From: Flavobacteriia bacterium
Lineage (GTDB): Bacteria; Bacteroidota; Bacteroidia; Flavobacteriales_D; Crocinitomicaceae
Length of the DNA stretch: 33,170 nucleotides
Assembly: GCA_947455515.1 (NCBI GenBank)
Contig: CANGOF010000021.1
Coordinates: 1-33,170 of the forward strand
Direction: 5' to 3'
A program made the translations under genes and the position numbers. A model generated the notes under the pieces. The model saw nothing but the letters and a program-made list of their open reading frames with translations. It was not told where the DNA came from and ran no database searches. How positions within the stretch are numbered: the first letter of the stretch is position 1; every line of letters starts with the position of its first letter. Shown piece after piece: positions 1-7,181 of the stretch.

Positions 1-14
1 ATCTTCTTTTTTCA
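1..14 (-). CDS. Possible 5' end of a gene leaving the window
   Basis: An ATG on the minus strand (12-14) is followed by AAA AAA GAA GAT, reading M-K-K-E-D, and then the window ends. It lies downstream of the terminator-like hairpin at 36-105, where a new gene would be expected, and a lysine-rich start is typical of this genome. Five codons cannot prove a gene, so this is only a plausible start. Confidence 0.25.
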
Positions 15-35
15 TAATTGTGTGTTTAAATTACT

Positions 36-105
36 AAAAAGTTATTTCCGAAAATTATTTTTAGGCCTTTTTGGAGGAGGCCAAAATATTTTCAGAATAA
101 CTTTT
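36..105 (-). terminator. Long imperfect hairpin, likely terminator of the 104-871 gene
   Basis: Two arms pair: AAAAGTTATT at 37-46 matches AATAACTTTT at 96-105. The pairing continues inward with small bulges through A/T runs to a GGCC/GGCC core at 64-67 and 79-82. Read on the minus strand the structure begins in the stop codon of the lipoprotein gene and ends in a run of five T (36-40), as an intrinsic terminator would. The arms are longer than usual, so a decayed mobile repeat is the alternative. Confidence 0.6.
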
Positions 106-871
106 AGCAGGGTTTACACACTTTATGGGATACTACCTGTTCACTATCTATGATGAAGGTTGTACTTGGACGATTTAACAGATTGTTTTTTTTCCATTTG
201 ACATGAATTTTTTTATTTTCAAAATTCCACATACCTAAAATTTCACTTCGTTGTTCATTTTCATTGATAGTATCCAGTTTGACATACATTCGGTAGCTAC
301 AAAGTCCGTCATTAAAGAAATATAATTTTCCATAATTATCTTGATTTGTATATTCATAATTTAAATGATCAGCAATGTTCTTTTTTGTTAATCTAAATAA
401 AAGTCGCTTATTGTATGCATCATAATCTTCAGATTCATCGTAATTTATATTTAATTTTTCAGGAGTTATATCAATAAAAGAGATTGCTTCGTATTGGTTC
501 ACTTGACTGCTCATTTGTTTGTAAACATATACTTTCTTTGTTGTCTTGCTATATTCAATTCGATAGTATAATTTTTCTTTCGGAGAGTAAATATTCGAAA
601 ATACCACATCTTTATTTTCTTCTAATTTTGAATGAAAATTTTCTTGAACACAATCACGTAGAAAGTAGCCTACCAGATTTTTTCTACCTGAATACTTGAT
701 AGATAAAATGGTGTTACTACTTGGTATCTGATAAATTCCAAACGTAGAGTCAGGAACAAATTTCAGCGTTGAATCAGATGAATAAATCAGTTTGTTTTCC
801 TTTTTCTCAGAACACGAAACTTGAAAAAATAACACAATAATGAAAAATGTAAAGGCTAAAATTTTAGGCAT
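104..871 (-). CDS. Lipoprotein of unknown function
   Basis: A 255-residue protein with a basic N terminus, a hydrophobic stretch at about residues 5-16 and a lipobox Q-V-S-C with the lipidated cysteine at residue 20, so it should be anchored in an outer or inner membrane. The mature part is rich in Y, N, K and S and looks beta-rich; I recognise no family. A cysteine pair (C-K-P-C) closes the protein. It stands alone: a hairpin overlaps its stop codon and a 145-bp gap without clear signals precedes it, except a small inverted repeat at 975-993 (AAATAATC, 3-nt loop, GATTATTT). Confidence 0.8.
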   Translation of the reverse strand: MPKILAFTFFIIVLFFQVSCSEKKENKLIYSSDSTLKFVPDSTFGIYQIPSSNTILSIKYSGRKNLVGYFLRDCVQENFHSKLEENKDVVFSNIYSPKEKLYYRIEYSKTTKKVYVYKQMSSQVNQYEAISFIDITPEKLNINYDESEDYDAYNKRLLFRLTKKNIADHLNYEYTNQDNYGKLYFFNDGLCSYRMYVKLDTINENEQRSEILGMWNFENKKIHVKWKKNNLLNRPSTTFIIDSEQVVSHKVCKPC

Positions 872-1016
872 GTAAAATAAATTCTCTGTTCTAAATAATT
901 GAGGTAAAAATAATAGAAATAAAATGATTTCGAATCAGAGGGTAAGTAATTCAGTTTTATAATGTACAAATGGAAAATAATCGTGGATTATTTCGACGTT
1001 CAAACGCTTCATAATA

Positions 1017-1202
1017 ATGTTTAAATTTGATGAATATCTGAATAACATGGCGAAGCAAAAAAATACTGAAAACAAAAAGCTCCATTCAAAGTTGTTGGGA
1101 CAAAAAAAGAATAAAAAACAAAGTCAGAAGGAAGCAAATAAAGCGCGAATTCGTCTGATGAATCAGATGGCGAATAAACAAACTGATTTAACCGCCGAGT
1201 AA
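1017..1202 (+). CDS. Small lysine/glutamine-rich basic protein
   Basis: A 61-residue frame. A second ATG at 1047 would give a 51-residue protein beginning M-A-K-Q-K-N. The chain is almost all K, Q, N, A, R and L with no hydrophobic segment, as expected of a small helical nucleic-acid-binding or ribosome-associated protein, but I recognise no family. An antisense frame of the same length exists; the plus frame is preferred because its composition is protein-like and it starts beside a possible hairpin (975-993). It converges with the membrane-protein gene at 1188 and their ends overlap by 15 nt. Which ATG is used is undecided. Confidence 0.5.
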   Translation: MFKFDEYLNNMAKQKNTENKKLHSKLLGQKKNKKQSQKEANKARIRLMNQMANKQTDLTAE

Positions 1203-1484
1203 ACATTTAAAACACATGACTGAACGAAATGTATATCCCCAATAAAGTAAGGTTATTACATAAAGTAAAACGATTGTCGATAAAAGTAAGTTTCTATTCT
1301 TTCTAAATTGAAAAAGACCATATAGTAGTATTCCTCCTCCAATCAAATAAAATATCATTCCAAAGAATGGACCTGAATTCATATGAGAATTAGCATCCTG
1401 TTGGACGTAGGGTAGGAGAAATGAATGGCAAAATATATTTTGAAGTAGTATAGAAAGAATAAAAAAAATAATTCTTTTTGTCAT
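1188..1484 (-). CDS. Small membrane protein, unknown function
   Basis: A 98-residue protein if started at the ATG at 1482-1484 (M-T-K-R-I-I). A longer frame begins at 1505 but would overlap the upstream lipoprotein gene by 19 nt; the shorter start leaves a 2-nt gap and places a clean signal-anchor directly at the N terminus. Three hydrophobic segments follow: an N-terminal signal-like helix, one around the F-Y-L-I-G-G-G stretch, and one near the C terminus. It ends with C-F-K-C-L-L-G-G. No family recognised. It probably shares a transcript with the lipoprotein gene at 1487. Confidence 0.6.
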   Translation of the reverse strand: MTKRIIFFILSILLQNIFCHSFLLPYVQQDANSHMNSGPFFGMIFYLIGGGILLYGLFQFRKNRNLLLSTIVLLYVITLLYWGYTFRSVMCFKCLLGG

Positions 1485-1486
1485 GC

Positions 1487-1894
1487 TTAATCTGTAAAAA
1501 CACATTGTTTATTTGATAACCAGAGATATTCTATATTATTTATTTTTAGAATGTTACTATTTGTTGTTTTTGTTAAGATTGCTCCTTTTTCAACTTTAGA
1601 GAATATTTCAGAATTTACTACAATCTCCAATGTATCTTGACTTAATTGATGATAAAAAGACGAATGAATTAAAAATAAATCAAAATTAGATAGTTTAATT
1701 CGGATTATTTTAGAGCGTTTTTTTTCAATACAAACACCTTCAAACCTAACATTATTAAGTGAGTATTTAGTTTGTTCAGTTTTTTTGCAACCATCTTCTT
1801 GAACTCCTTTGGCAAAATCAATAAGCCCACAGCTTGGAAGAATATAAATTAAAAGTATACTTAATATTACTTTTCTACTAATTTTATATTTCAC
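1487..1894 (-). CDS. Small lipoprotein, unknown function (GTG start)
   Basis: A 135-residue protein whose N terminus has basic residues, a hydrophobic run and a lipobox L-P-S-C with the acceptor cysteine at residue 22. The start codon is GTG (1892-1894); no in-frame ATG gives a full signal peptide. The mature part has three further cysteines and alternating hydrophobic residues suggesting beta strands, but no family is recognised. The stop codon lies 2 nt before the start of the small membrane protein, so the two are likely co-transcribed. A dispersed 20-bp repeat (1895-1914) directly abuts the GTG. Confidence 0.7.
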   Translation of the reverse strand: MKYKISRKVILSILLIYILPSCGLIDFAKGVQEDGCKKTEQTKYSLNNVRFEGVCIEKKRSKIIRIKLSNFDLFLIHSSFYHQLSQDTLEIVVNSEIFSKVEKGAILTKTTNSNILKINNIEYLWLSNKQCVFTD

Positions 1895-1914
1895 AAGTCG
1901 AACGAAGAAAAAGC
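1895..1914 (-). repeat. Dispersed intergenic repeat, copy 1 (short)
   Basis: On the minus strand this reads GCTTTTTCTTCGTTCGACTT. The same core, with C/T and G/A changes, occurs at 25444-25475 and 27775-27806 on the plus strand. All three copies are intergenic. This one touches the GTG start of the small lipoprotein gene and so forms its leader. Confidence 0.6.
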
Positions 1915-1928
1915 AATTTATAGATACA

Positions 1929-2543
1929 TTAGAATAATCCGTTTATCTCTGCATCAATCGCATTAATAATCTTCCCTAAATCCTCTTGGTTTTCCGGGAA
2001 ACGGTTGTTGTCAATGTCGATGATCAATAATTTTCCTTTGTCGTACGTAGAAATCCAAGCTTCGTAACGCTCGTTCAAACGTTTCAAGTAATCAATACGG
2101 ATACTTTCTTCATAATCCCTTCCGCGTAATTGAATTTGGTGAACCAAAGTAGGGACACTTGCGCGTAAATAAATTAATAAGTCTGGTGCAGAAACGAAGG
2201 ATTCAATTAAGTTAAATAAGGAGAAATAATTCTCGAAATCACGTGTAGTCATTAAGCCCATTGAATGTAAATTCGGCGCGAAAATGAATGCATCTTCGTA
2301 AATCGTACGGTCTTGAATCACCATCGCATTCGTTTTCTTAATCTCTTGGATTTGTGTGAAACGACTGTTTAGGTAATAAATCTGTAAATTGAACGACCAA
2401 CGTTGCATATCTTCGTAGAAATCATTTAAATACGGATTTTGTTCTACATCTTCGAAGTGTGTTTCCCAACCATAATGTTTGGCCAACATCTGTGTCAAAG
2501 TCGTTTTACCTGCTCCGATATTTCCTGCTACTGCTATATGCAT
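1929..2543 (-). CDS. Deoxynucleoside kinase (dNK family)
   Basis: A 204-residue cytosolic enzyme that phosphorylates a deoxynucleoside with ATP in nucleotide salvage. Visible motifs are the P-loop G-N-I-G-A-G-K-T-T at residues 7-15, the D-R pair of the family at 78-79 followed by Y-E-D-A-F-I-F, and an arginine-rich lid R-G-R-D-Y at 140-144. Length and motif spacing match bacterial deoxyadenosine/deoxyguanosine kinases; which base is preferred cannot be told. A Bacteroidota -7 element lies 30 nt upstream of the ATG, so it probably has its own promoter. The downstream gap to the 1894 lipoprotein is short and holds only the dispersed repeat. Confidence 0.9.
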   Translation of the reverse strand: MHIAVAGNIGAGKTTLTQMLAKHYGWETHFEDVEQNPYLNDFYEDMQRWSFNLQIYYLNSRFTQIQEIKKTNAMVIQDRTIYEDAFIFAPNLHSMGLMTTRDFENYFSLFNLIESFVSAPDLLIYLRASVPTLVHQIQLRGRDYEESIRIDYLKRLNERYEAWISTYDKGKLLIIDIDNNRFPENQEDLGKIINAIDAEINGLF

Positions 2544-2572
2544 TGTTTCTGATTTTAAAATTGTACGAACAT

Positions 2573-2580
2573 CAAATATA
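2573..2580 (-). promoter_or_regulatory. -7 promoter element for the deoxynucleoside kinase
   Basis: TATATTTG on the minus strand matches the Bacteroidota -7 consensus TAnnTTTG exactly, 29 nt before the ATG. No clear TTTG -33 element is found at the expected distance. Confidence 0.5.
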
Positions 2581-2601
2581 GGAAATCTAATGTGTACTTT
2601 T

Positions 2602-3453
2602 TTATTTCTTAAAAGAAAATTTTGAAAGTTTATTTTTTTCTAGAAAATAGAAATAAGCACCTTGTTTTTTGAATTGAAGAATGTCTGTTCTGGGTAAAAA
2701 CAGTTCCATTGGCATAGGTTCTTTTTCGCTATAAGCGTATAGGATATTCCCGCACAATACATAGATTACATTTTTCTCTACACTAATATAACTGCCTATT
2801 TTTATTGAAATAAAATCAATCAAATTCCCATAATTATCCAATTTGTACACTCCTTTTGTTTTATCATAGAGAAATAAGAAATTTCCTTCTTCAATTAATT
2901 GTGTAACTTCATTGAAGCCAAGTAAACTCTTCAAATTCTCAATCTTTACACTTTGTTGGTTGTTGGTGGATAGTAATTCTAATTTGGAATTATCTTGGTC
3001 GTATACCCAAAATTTATTATTTTGAAAAGAGGACGAAAAGGCTTGTGCATAACTTAATCCATAGGTGCTTAAATCAAAGTTTTCTCCTTGAAAAGTCAAG
3101 CTGTTATCTAATGTGCCTACCAATTGTTGTTCTTCCGAAAAAAACAAAACTTTCATAGGGTTGCGTGCATCCAGCTTTGTAATATTTCCAACCGTTTTAC
3201 TGCTTTGTGCAAAAAGTAAATTGCCCTTTACATCGTATTTTTTTAGTTGGTTAGCTTGTACAATAATGGTATTTCCTAATTCGTCTACATCCCAAGCACT
3301 AACATTATTTACTACAATTTCCGCTCCACAAAGTAATAGCGTATCATGCCGTTCGGGCGAGTCATGAATCGTCCAGTCGCGACTCGTCCAAACGTGATTC
3401 GCATGAACCATTTCCATACATAAAAACACAAAAAAGTATATCCCTTTTTTCAT
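2602..3453 (-). CDS. Exported protein, probable beta-propeller, paired with GH3 enzyme
   Basis: A 283-residue protein with a signal peptide (M-K-K-G-I-Y-F-F-V-F-L, cleavage near A-N-H at about residue 19) and no further membrane segment, so periplasmic or surface. The mature part repeats units of about 40 residues with patterns such as W-D-V-D-E-L-G-N, Y-D-V-K-G-N-L and K-L-D-N-Y-G-N-L, typical of propeller blades. No catalytic motif is seen. Its ATG overlaps the GH3 stop codon in an ATGA arrangement (3450-3453), which points to coupled translation and a shared task. The substrate is unknown. Confidence 0.75.
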   Translation of the reverse strand: MKKGIYFFVFLCMEMVHANHVWTSRDWTIHDSPERHDTLLLCGAEIVVNNVSAWDVDELGNTIIVQANQLKKYDVKGNLLFAQSSKTVGNITKLDARNPMKVLFFSEEQQLVGTLDNSLTFQGENFDLSTYGLSYAQAFSSSFQNNKFWVYDQDNSKLELLSTNNQQSVKIENLKSLLGFNEVTQLIEEGNFLFLYDKTKGVYKLDNYGNLIDFISIKIGSYISVEKNVIYVLCGNILYAYSEKEPMPMELFLPRTDILQFKKQGAYFYFLEKNKLSKFSFKK

Positions 3454-4964
3454 AACAGAATTGTAGATAATATTTCTTCTAAAATCGTTCTATTGTTACT
3501 TAATCGTGGCACTTTATTTTGTCCTCCTAATTTCCCTTTTGCTTGTAGCCAGCGATCAAATGTTCCGTTAGGAACAAGGTGAACAATAGGCATTTCCAAT
3601 GCTAAATCTTTTGTTCGTTTTGTATCATAATCTGAGTTTGTGTCACGGAGTTTCGTGTCCAAAATCACATTGAATTCCATCAGGTCTTTTGGTTCGGAAA
3701 TAAATTCGATGACCCATTCATGCGCACCTTTAGCATTGTCTGACATAAATTTTGGGGCAACCGTATATTCTTTAAGAATAGAATTCGTTTTTTTGCATGC
3801 TTCATATATTGCTTTTTCCGCATTGTCCACAATAACTTCTTCTCCAAAACAATTGATGAAACTTTGTGTACGTCCTGTAATTTTAAATTTGTAGGGAAGG
3901 AGGGAAGTGAATGAAATTGTGTCCCCCAAAATGTATCTCCACAAACCGCCATTGGTTGAAATTACTAAGGCATAGTTCGTGTTGAGTTCCACTTCAGAAA
4001 GGGTAATAACTTCTTTACTTTTTACCCCATCGAAACTGGACATTGGAATGAATTCATAGAAAATTCCGTAGTCCAACATAAGTAATAAATCGTCGCTATT
4101 AGGATCGTCTTGAATTCCGAAAAATCCTTCGGAAGCGTTGTAAGTCTCGATATAATGCATCGAAGAATCAGGGATTAAACGCTCAAATTCTTTTTTGTAT
4201 GGAAGAAAACTAACCCCTCCGTGCATAAATAGTTCCAGATTTGGCCAAACTTCCTTTAGGTTCTTTTTACCTGTGATTTCTAAAATTCGATTACATAATA
4301 CTAAGGTCCAACTAGGTACGCCGGCTATGATACAAACATCTTGTTTGATGGTTTGTTTTGCCATTTTATCCAGCTTTTTTTCCCAATCATCCATTAATGC
4401 AATTTCTCTGGAAGGCGTACGACGTATTTCGGCCCACCAAGGTAAGTTCTTGACAATAATTGCAGAAAGGTCACCTAAATAAGAATTCACTCCAATAGGG
4501 TTGATTTTGGCACTTCCTCCAATGATGAGGTGTTTTGCGTTGTATAATTTTCTATCAGGATAATTTGTGTAGTATAATGCCAATAAATCTTTACCTCCTT
4601 TGTAATGGCATTCAAACAAAGAGTCTTTAGTTACTGGGATAAACTTACTTCGGTGAGAAGTTGTTCCGGAAGACTTGGCAAACCAACTTGTTGTTCCAGG
4701 CCAAAGTAGATTCTTTTCTCCAGCAATAAGTTGATCAACATCTTTTTTTAATCCTTCATAAGTTTGTAAAGGAACTTTTTGTTTAAACTCGGAATAGATT
4801 TTGATATGATTAAAATCGTGTGCTTTTCCAAATGAAGTATGAGCTGCAGTTTTAAGCATACGACGAAATAGCTCCTCCTGAACTTCAAGTGGAAATTTTC
4901 GAAATAAATCGATTTGATGTATCCTTTTTTTGATTACCCACGAGAATAAAGCATTAAAAGGCAT
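3450..4964 (-). CDS. GH3-family acyl-adenylate-forming enzyme
   Basis: A 504-residue cytosolic protein of the GH3 family, named after plant auxin-responsive GH3 proteins that join amino acids to acyl acids through an acyl-adenylate. All three nucleotide-binding motifs are visible: S-S-G-T-T at 98-102, Y-N-A-S-E at 275-279 and Y-I-L-G-D at 344-348. Full length for bacterial members, whose substrates are mostly unknown. It sits between a 34-residue membrane peptide 38 nt upstream and the exported propeller-like protein whose start overlaps its stop. The family call is firm; the reaction in this organism is not. Confidence 0.88.
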   Translation of the reverse strand: MPFNALFSWVIKKRIHQIDLFRKFPLEVQEELFRRMLKTAAHTSFGKAHDFNHIKIYSEFKQKVPLQTYEGLKKDVDQLIAGEKNLLWPGTTSWFAKSSGTTSHRSKFIPVTKDSLFECHYKGGKDLLALYYTNYPDRKLYNAKHLIIGGSAKINPIGVNSYLGDLSAIIVKNLPWWAEIRRTPSREIALMDDWEKKLDKMAKQTIKQDVCIIAGVPSWTLVLCNRILEITGKKNLKEVWPNLELFMHGGVSFLPYKKEFERLIPDSSMHYIETYNASEGFFGIQDDPNSDDLLLMLDYGIFYEFIPMSSFDGVKSKEVITLSEVELNTNYALVISTNGGLWRYILGDTISFTSLLPYKFKITGRTQSFINCFGEEVIVDNAEKAIYEACKKTNSILKEYTVAPKFMSDNAKGAHEWVIEFISEPKDLMEFNVILDTKLRDTNSDYDTKRTKDLALEMPIVHLVPNGTFDRWLQAKGKLGGQNKVPRLSNNRTILEEILSTILL

Positions 4965-5002
4965 ACAAGAAGTACGTTAAATAAATAAACGAAAAGAGTG
5001 GA

Positions 5003-5107
5003 TTATCCCCAGATGAAAATAGATGCTAAAACACCTAAAACAACGATAGTATAAATAAATCCAACAGCTTGTGTTTGTTTATCGAAAAAATTATCAGGAT
5101 TTGACAT
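5003..5107 (-). CDS. 34-residue single-span membrane peptide
   Basis: A short frame beginning M-S-N-P-D-N-F-F-D-K, then a hydrophobic helix of about 18 residues (G-F-I-Y-T-I-V-V-L-G-V-L-A-S-I-F-I-W) and ending W-G. The polar N terminus followed by one transmembrane helix is what a real membrane miniprotein looks like. A good promoter (5125-5154) ends 18 nt upstream of the ATG, and the GH3 gene starts 38 nt after its stop, so it heads the GH3 transcript. Function unknown; too short for routine gene callers. Confidence 0.65.
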   Translation of the reverse strand: MSNPDNFFDKQTQAVGFIYTIVVLGVLASIFIWG

Positions 5108-5124
5108 AACTTTTATTTTTTTTA

Positions 5125-5154
5125 CAAAGATAGCTTTTTTTGAGAAATTGACAA
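5125..5154 (-). promoter_or_regulatory. Bacteroidota promoter for the 34-residue peptide / GH3 operon
   Basis: On the minus strand TTG (5152-5154) is followed by exactly 19 nt and then TATCTTTG (5125-5132), matching the -33 and -7 elements TTTG-N19-TAnnTTTG of the Bacteroidota primary sigma factor. This is the best full promoter match in the window. Confidence 0.7.
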
Positions 5155-5194
5155 TTTACAATTTATATTTATTTGTAACCCAATATTCATTACA

Positions 5195-5236
5195 ATTGTC
5201 CATTGTCCATTGTTCATTGTTCATTGTCCATTGTTA
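5195..5236. repeat. Tandem 7-bp repeat, six copies
   Basis: Six consecutive heptamers of the pattern ATTGTYC: ATTGTCC, ATTGTCC, ATTGTTC, ATTGTTC, ATTGTCC, ATTGTTA. They end 4 nt from the rfaE2-like stop codon and lie before the GH3-operon promoter. Copy number is probably variable by slippage. No hairpin is evident. Confidence 0.85.
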
Positions 5237-5240
5237 ATTA

Positions 5241-5756
5241 TCACTCCTTCATTTTTTTTACAATTCCAGTAGTAGAATAACCATCAACTAAATCGATAAC
5301 CTCAACATTTCCTCCATTTGCTCGAACTGCATCTGAACCTACAATGTATTTCTTGGATTTTTTATCTATTTCATTTGGATCGTAGTCAGCTCCTTTTACC
5401 AATACATCAGGTTGAAGCTTCGAAATTAAATCTTCAGGTGTATCTCCATCAAATAAAACTACTAAGTCTACAAAAGTTAGTGAGGCAAGTATCGTTTGTC
5501 GCGCATCCTCTGGATTTATTGGTCGTTCATCTCCTTTTCCTTGTCTTTTGACGGACGCGTCAGAATTTAGTCCAACAACTAAACGATTCCCTAAGTCAGC
5601 TGCTTTTGCTAAATAGGTAACATGACCTTTGTGTAGAATGTCAAAGCAACCATTAGTGAAAACAATCGATTCCCCTTTCATTTTCCAAATGCCAATTTTA
5701 CGTTGTGCATCTTCCACGGTAACAATGCGGGACTTTACAAAATCATTTTTTGACAT
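5241..5756 (-). CDS. rfaE2: RfaE2-type nucleotidyltransferase (ADP-heptose synthesis)
   Basis: A 171-residue cytidylyltransferase-fold enzyme of the RfaE2/HldE C-terminal type, which transfers AMP from ATP to D-glycero-D-manno-heptose 1-phosphate for lipopolysaccharide core synthesis. Visible signatures: T-N-G-C-F-D-I-L-H-K-G-H at 34-45 containing the HxGH nucleotide-binding motif, L-V-K-G-A-D-Y near 129-135, and S-T-T-G-I at 161-165. The kinase half of bifunctional HldE is absent, as in many Bacteroidota. Its start overlaps the upstream membrane-protein gene by 14 nt, so the two are translated from one message with panD. A related sugar-phosphate substrate is possible. Confidence 0.88.
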   Translation of the reverse strand: MSKNDFVKSRIVTVEDAQRKIGIWKMKGESIVFTNGCFDILHKGHVTYLAKAADLGNRLVVGLNSDASVKRQGKGDERPINPEDARQTILASLTFVDLVVLFDGDTPEDLISKLQPDVLVKGADYDPNEIDKKSKKYIVGSDAVRANGGNVEVIDLVDGYSTTGIVKKMKE

Positions 5757-6765
5757 CTTCTTTAGAAAAGTTTTTAGGTAAAAAGATAAAAGAGAGTAAT
5801 CCTAAAATGACTAACAATATGGTTTGTGAAGCCCAAATAATCATTCCTAAGGCGTTTCCAATCGCCAAAGCATTTGGAGTTTTGTCGTGAAGTATTAAGT
5901 TAACAACTAAGCCGATTAACAAAGGGAAAACTCCTAATCCTCCATTTGTGAAAATTATTCCAAGCGAGCCAGCTATAAATCCTAATAAAACACCACTCAG
6001 CGGAAAATCTTTTGTCTCTTCCAATGAGAAAAATGCTACTCCAAAGTATGCGATATAAGCAACCCAGATAAAAAGTGTGTGCAGTATGTATCCGGAAGGA
6101 TTTTTAGTTTTGAATATGGAAAGTAGACCTTCAAAAATATCTTTTACAAATCCAATTAATTTAATACGTAATGCTGGTTTGAGTTTTAATAGTATCAATA
6201 ATCCAATAAATCCTATTCCTATTGTGGAATAAACAACCATTTTCCAAGGAAATGCGTTTGGATCTGTACTTGTTTTGCCACCAAATTTTGCGGATATTTC
6301 ATGAAATATTTTAAAGAAATTATCCATCCCCAATAGCGCAGTTATTCCAGCAACTAATAGTAGCATGACAAAATCGACTGCTCTTTCTGCAATGATAGTT
6401 CCAAAAGACTTTGTAAAAGGAACGCCTTCTGATCGGTATAGCATCGCTGATCGTGCGGCTTCGCCAGAACGAGGTATGGTAAGATTGAGTATGTACCCTA
6501 TCATCATCGAATGGTAACGGTTCCAAAAAGTGGTTTTATAACCAATTGGCTCAAGCATGTATTTCCATCTATAAGCACGTGATGCAAAAGCAAAAAAGGC
6601 TAAGATTACAGAAAGAATTATCCATCTGTAGTCGGCTTTGTCAATTGCTTGATAAAAGATTTCTTTCTCATTTTCTCCCATTTTGGTGAAAATGCTATAC
6701 ATAACATAAGATCCGAAGGCTAATGGAAGAACGGTTTTTAGCGCTTTTATCAGGAATGATTTCAT
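5743..6765 (-). CDS. LPG-synthase-type integral membrane protein (UPF0104)
   Basis: A 340-residue protein with about eight hydrophobic segments, of the lysylphosphatidylglycerol-synthase transmembrane domain family. It keeps the family features: R-A-Y-R-W near residue 63, the N-L-T-I-P-R-S-G-E-A-A-R-S-A segment near 95-108, and a glycine-rich T-N-G-G-L-G-V-F-P segment late in the chain. The aminoacyl-transferase domain of MprF is missing, so it is more likely a lipid flippase or lipid-linked sugar handling protein. It lies 4 nt after panD and overlaps rfaE2; coupling with rfaE2 suggests an envelope role, but substrate is unknown. Confidence 0.85.
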   Translation of the reverse strand: MKSFLIKALKTVLPLAFGSYVMYSIFTKMGENEKEIFYQAIDKADYRWIILSVILAFFAFASRAYRWKYMLEPIGYKTTFWNRYHSMMIGYILNLTIPRSGEAARSAMLYRSEGVPFTKSFGTIIAERAVDFVMLLLVAGITALLGMDNFFKIFHEISAKFGGKTSTDPNAFPWKMVVYSTIGIGFIGLLILLKLKPALRIKLIGFVKDIFEGLLSIFKTKNPSGYILHTLFIWVAYIAYFGVAFFSLEETKDFPLSGVLLGFIAGSLGIIFTNGGLGVFPLLIGLVVNLILHDKTPNALAIGNALGMIIWASQTILLVILGLLSFIFLPKNFSKEDVKK

Positions 6766-6769
6766 CGTT

Positions 6770-7120
6770 TTAAACGATCAAGTTTGTTTGCTCATTTGGA
6801 AATACTAAAGAAGGTTTAAATTTTTTAGCTTCTTCAAACTCCATATAACCATAGCCGATTATTATTATCGGGTCGTTTACAGCTACTCTTCGAGCTGCAG
6901 GGCCATTCAAACAGATGGTTCCAGTGTGAGGGTCACCTTTGATTACATAGGTTTCAAAACGTTCACCATTATTAATGTTAACGATTTGCACTTTTTCGCC
7001 TTCAATAATATTTGCTGCGTCCATCAATGCTTCGTCAATGGTGATACTTCCAATGTAATTCAGGTCCGCTTGCGTTACGCGAACTCGGTGTATTTTAGAT
7101 TTTACAACTTCAATCAACAT
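6770..7120 (-). CDS. panD: Aspartate 1-decarboxylase
   Basis: A 116-residue pyruvoyl enzyme converting L-aspartate to beta-alanine for pantothenate and coenzyme A. The proenzyme self-cleaves between Gly24 and Ser25, present here in Y-I-G-S-I-T; Lys9, Arg54, Tyr58 and the N-G-P-A-A-R segment at 72-77 are also in place. Length is normal for the family. A -7 promoter element lies 20 nt upstream. It heads a leftward operon with the membrane protein and rfaE2, and panC, the next pathway enzyme, is 61 nt upstream on the same strand. Confidence 0.96.
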   Translation of the reverse strand: MLIEVVKSKIHRVRVTQADLNYIGSITIDEALMDAANIIEGEKVQIVNINNGERFETYVIKGDPHTGTICLNGPAARRVAVNDPIIIIGYGYMEFEEAKKFKPSLVFPNEQTNLIV

Positions 7121-7139
7121 AATTTTTTCTATTGCGACG

Positions 7140-7147
7140 CAAATTTA
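7140..7147 (-). promoter_or_regulatory. -7 promoter element for panD
   Basis: TAAATTTG on the minus strand fits TAnnTTTG and ends 19 nt before the panD ATG. A convincing -33 element is not seen. Confidence 0.45.
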
Positions 7148-7181
7148 CAATAATTACCAGGAGTTAATCATAAAACTTAAA

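Noticed and set aside
1021-1206. Antisense 61-codon frame opposite the small basic protein
   Set aside because: Composition (many F, Y, S, P with no signal or motif) looks like the complement of a lysine-rich gene; it overlaps nearly the whole plus-strand frame.
5195-5236. CRISPR array
   Set aside because: Seven-base contiguous repeats without spacers.
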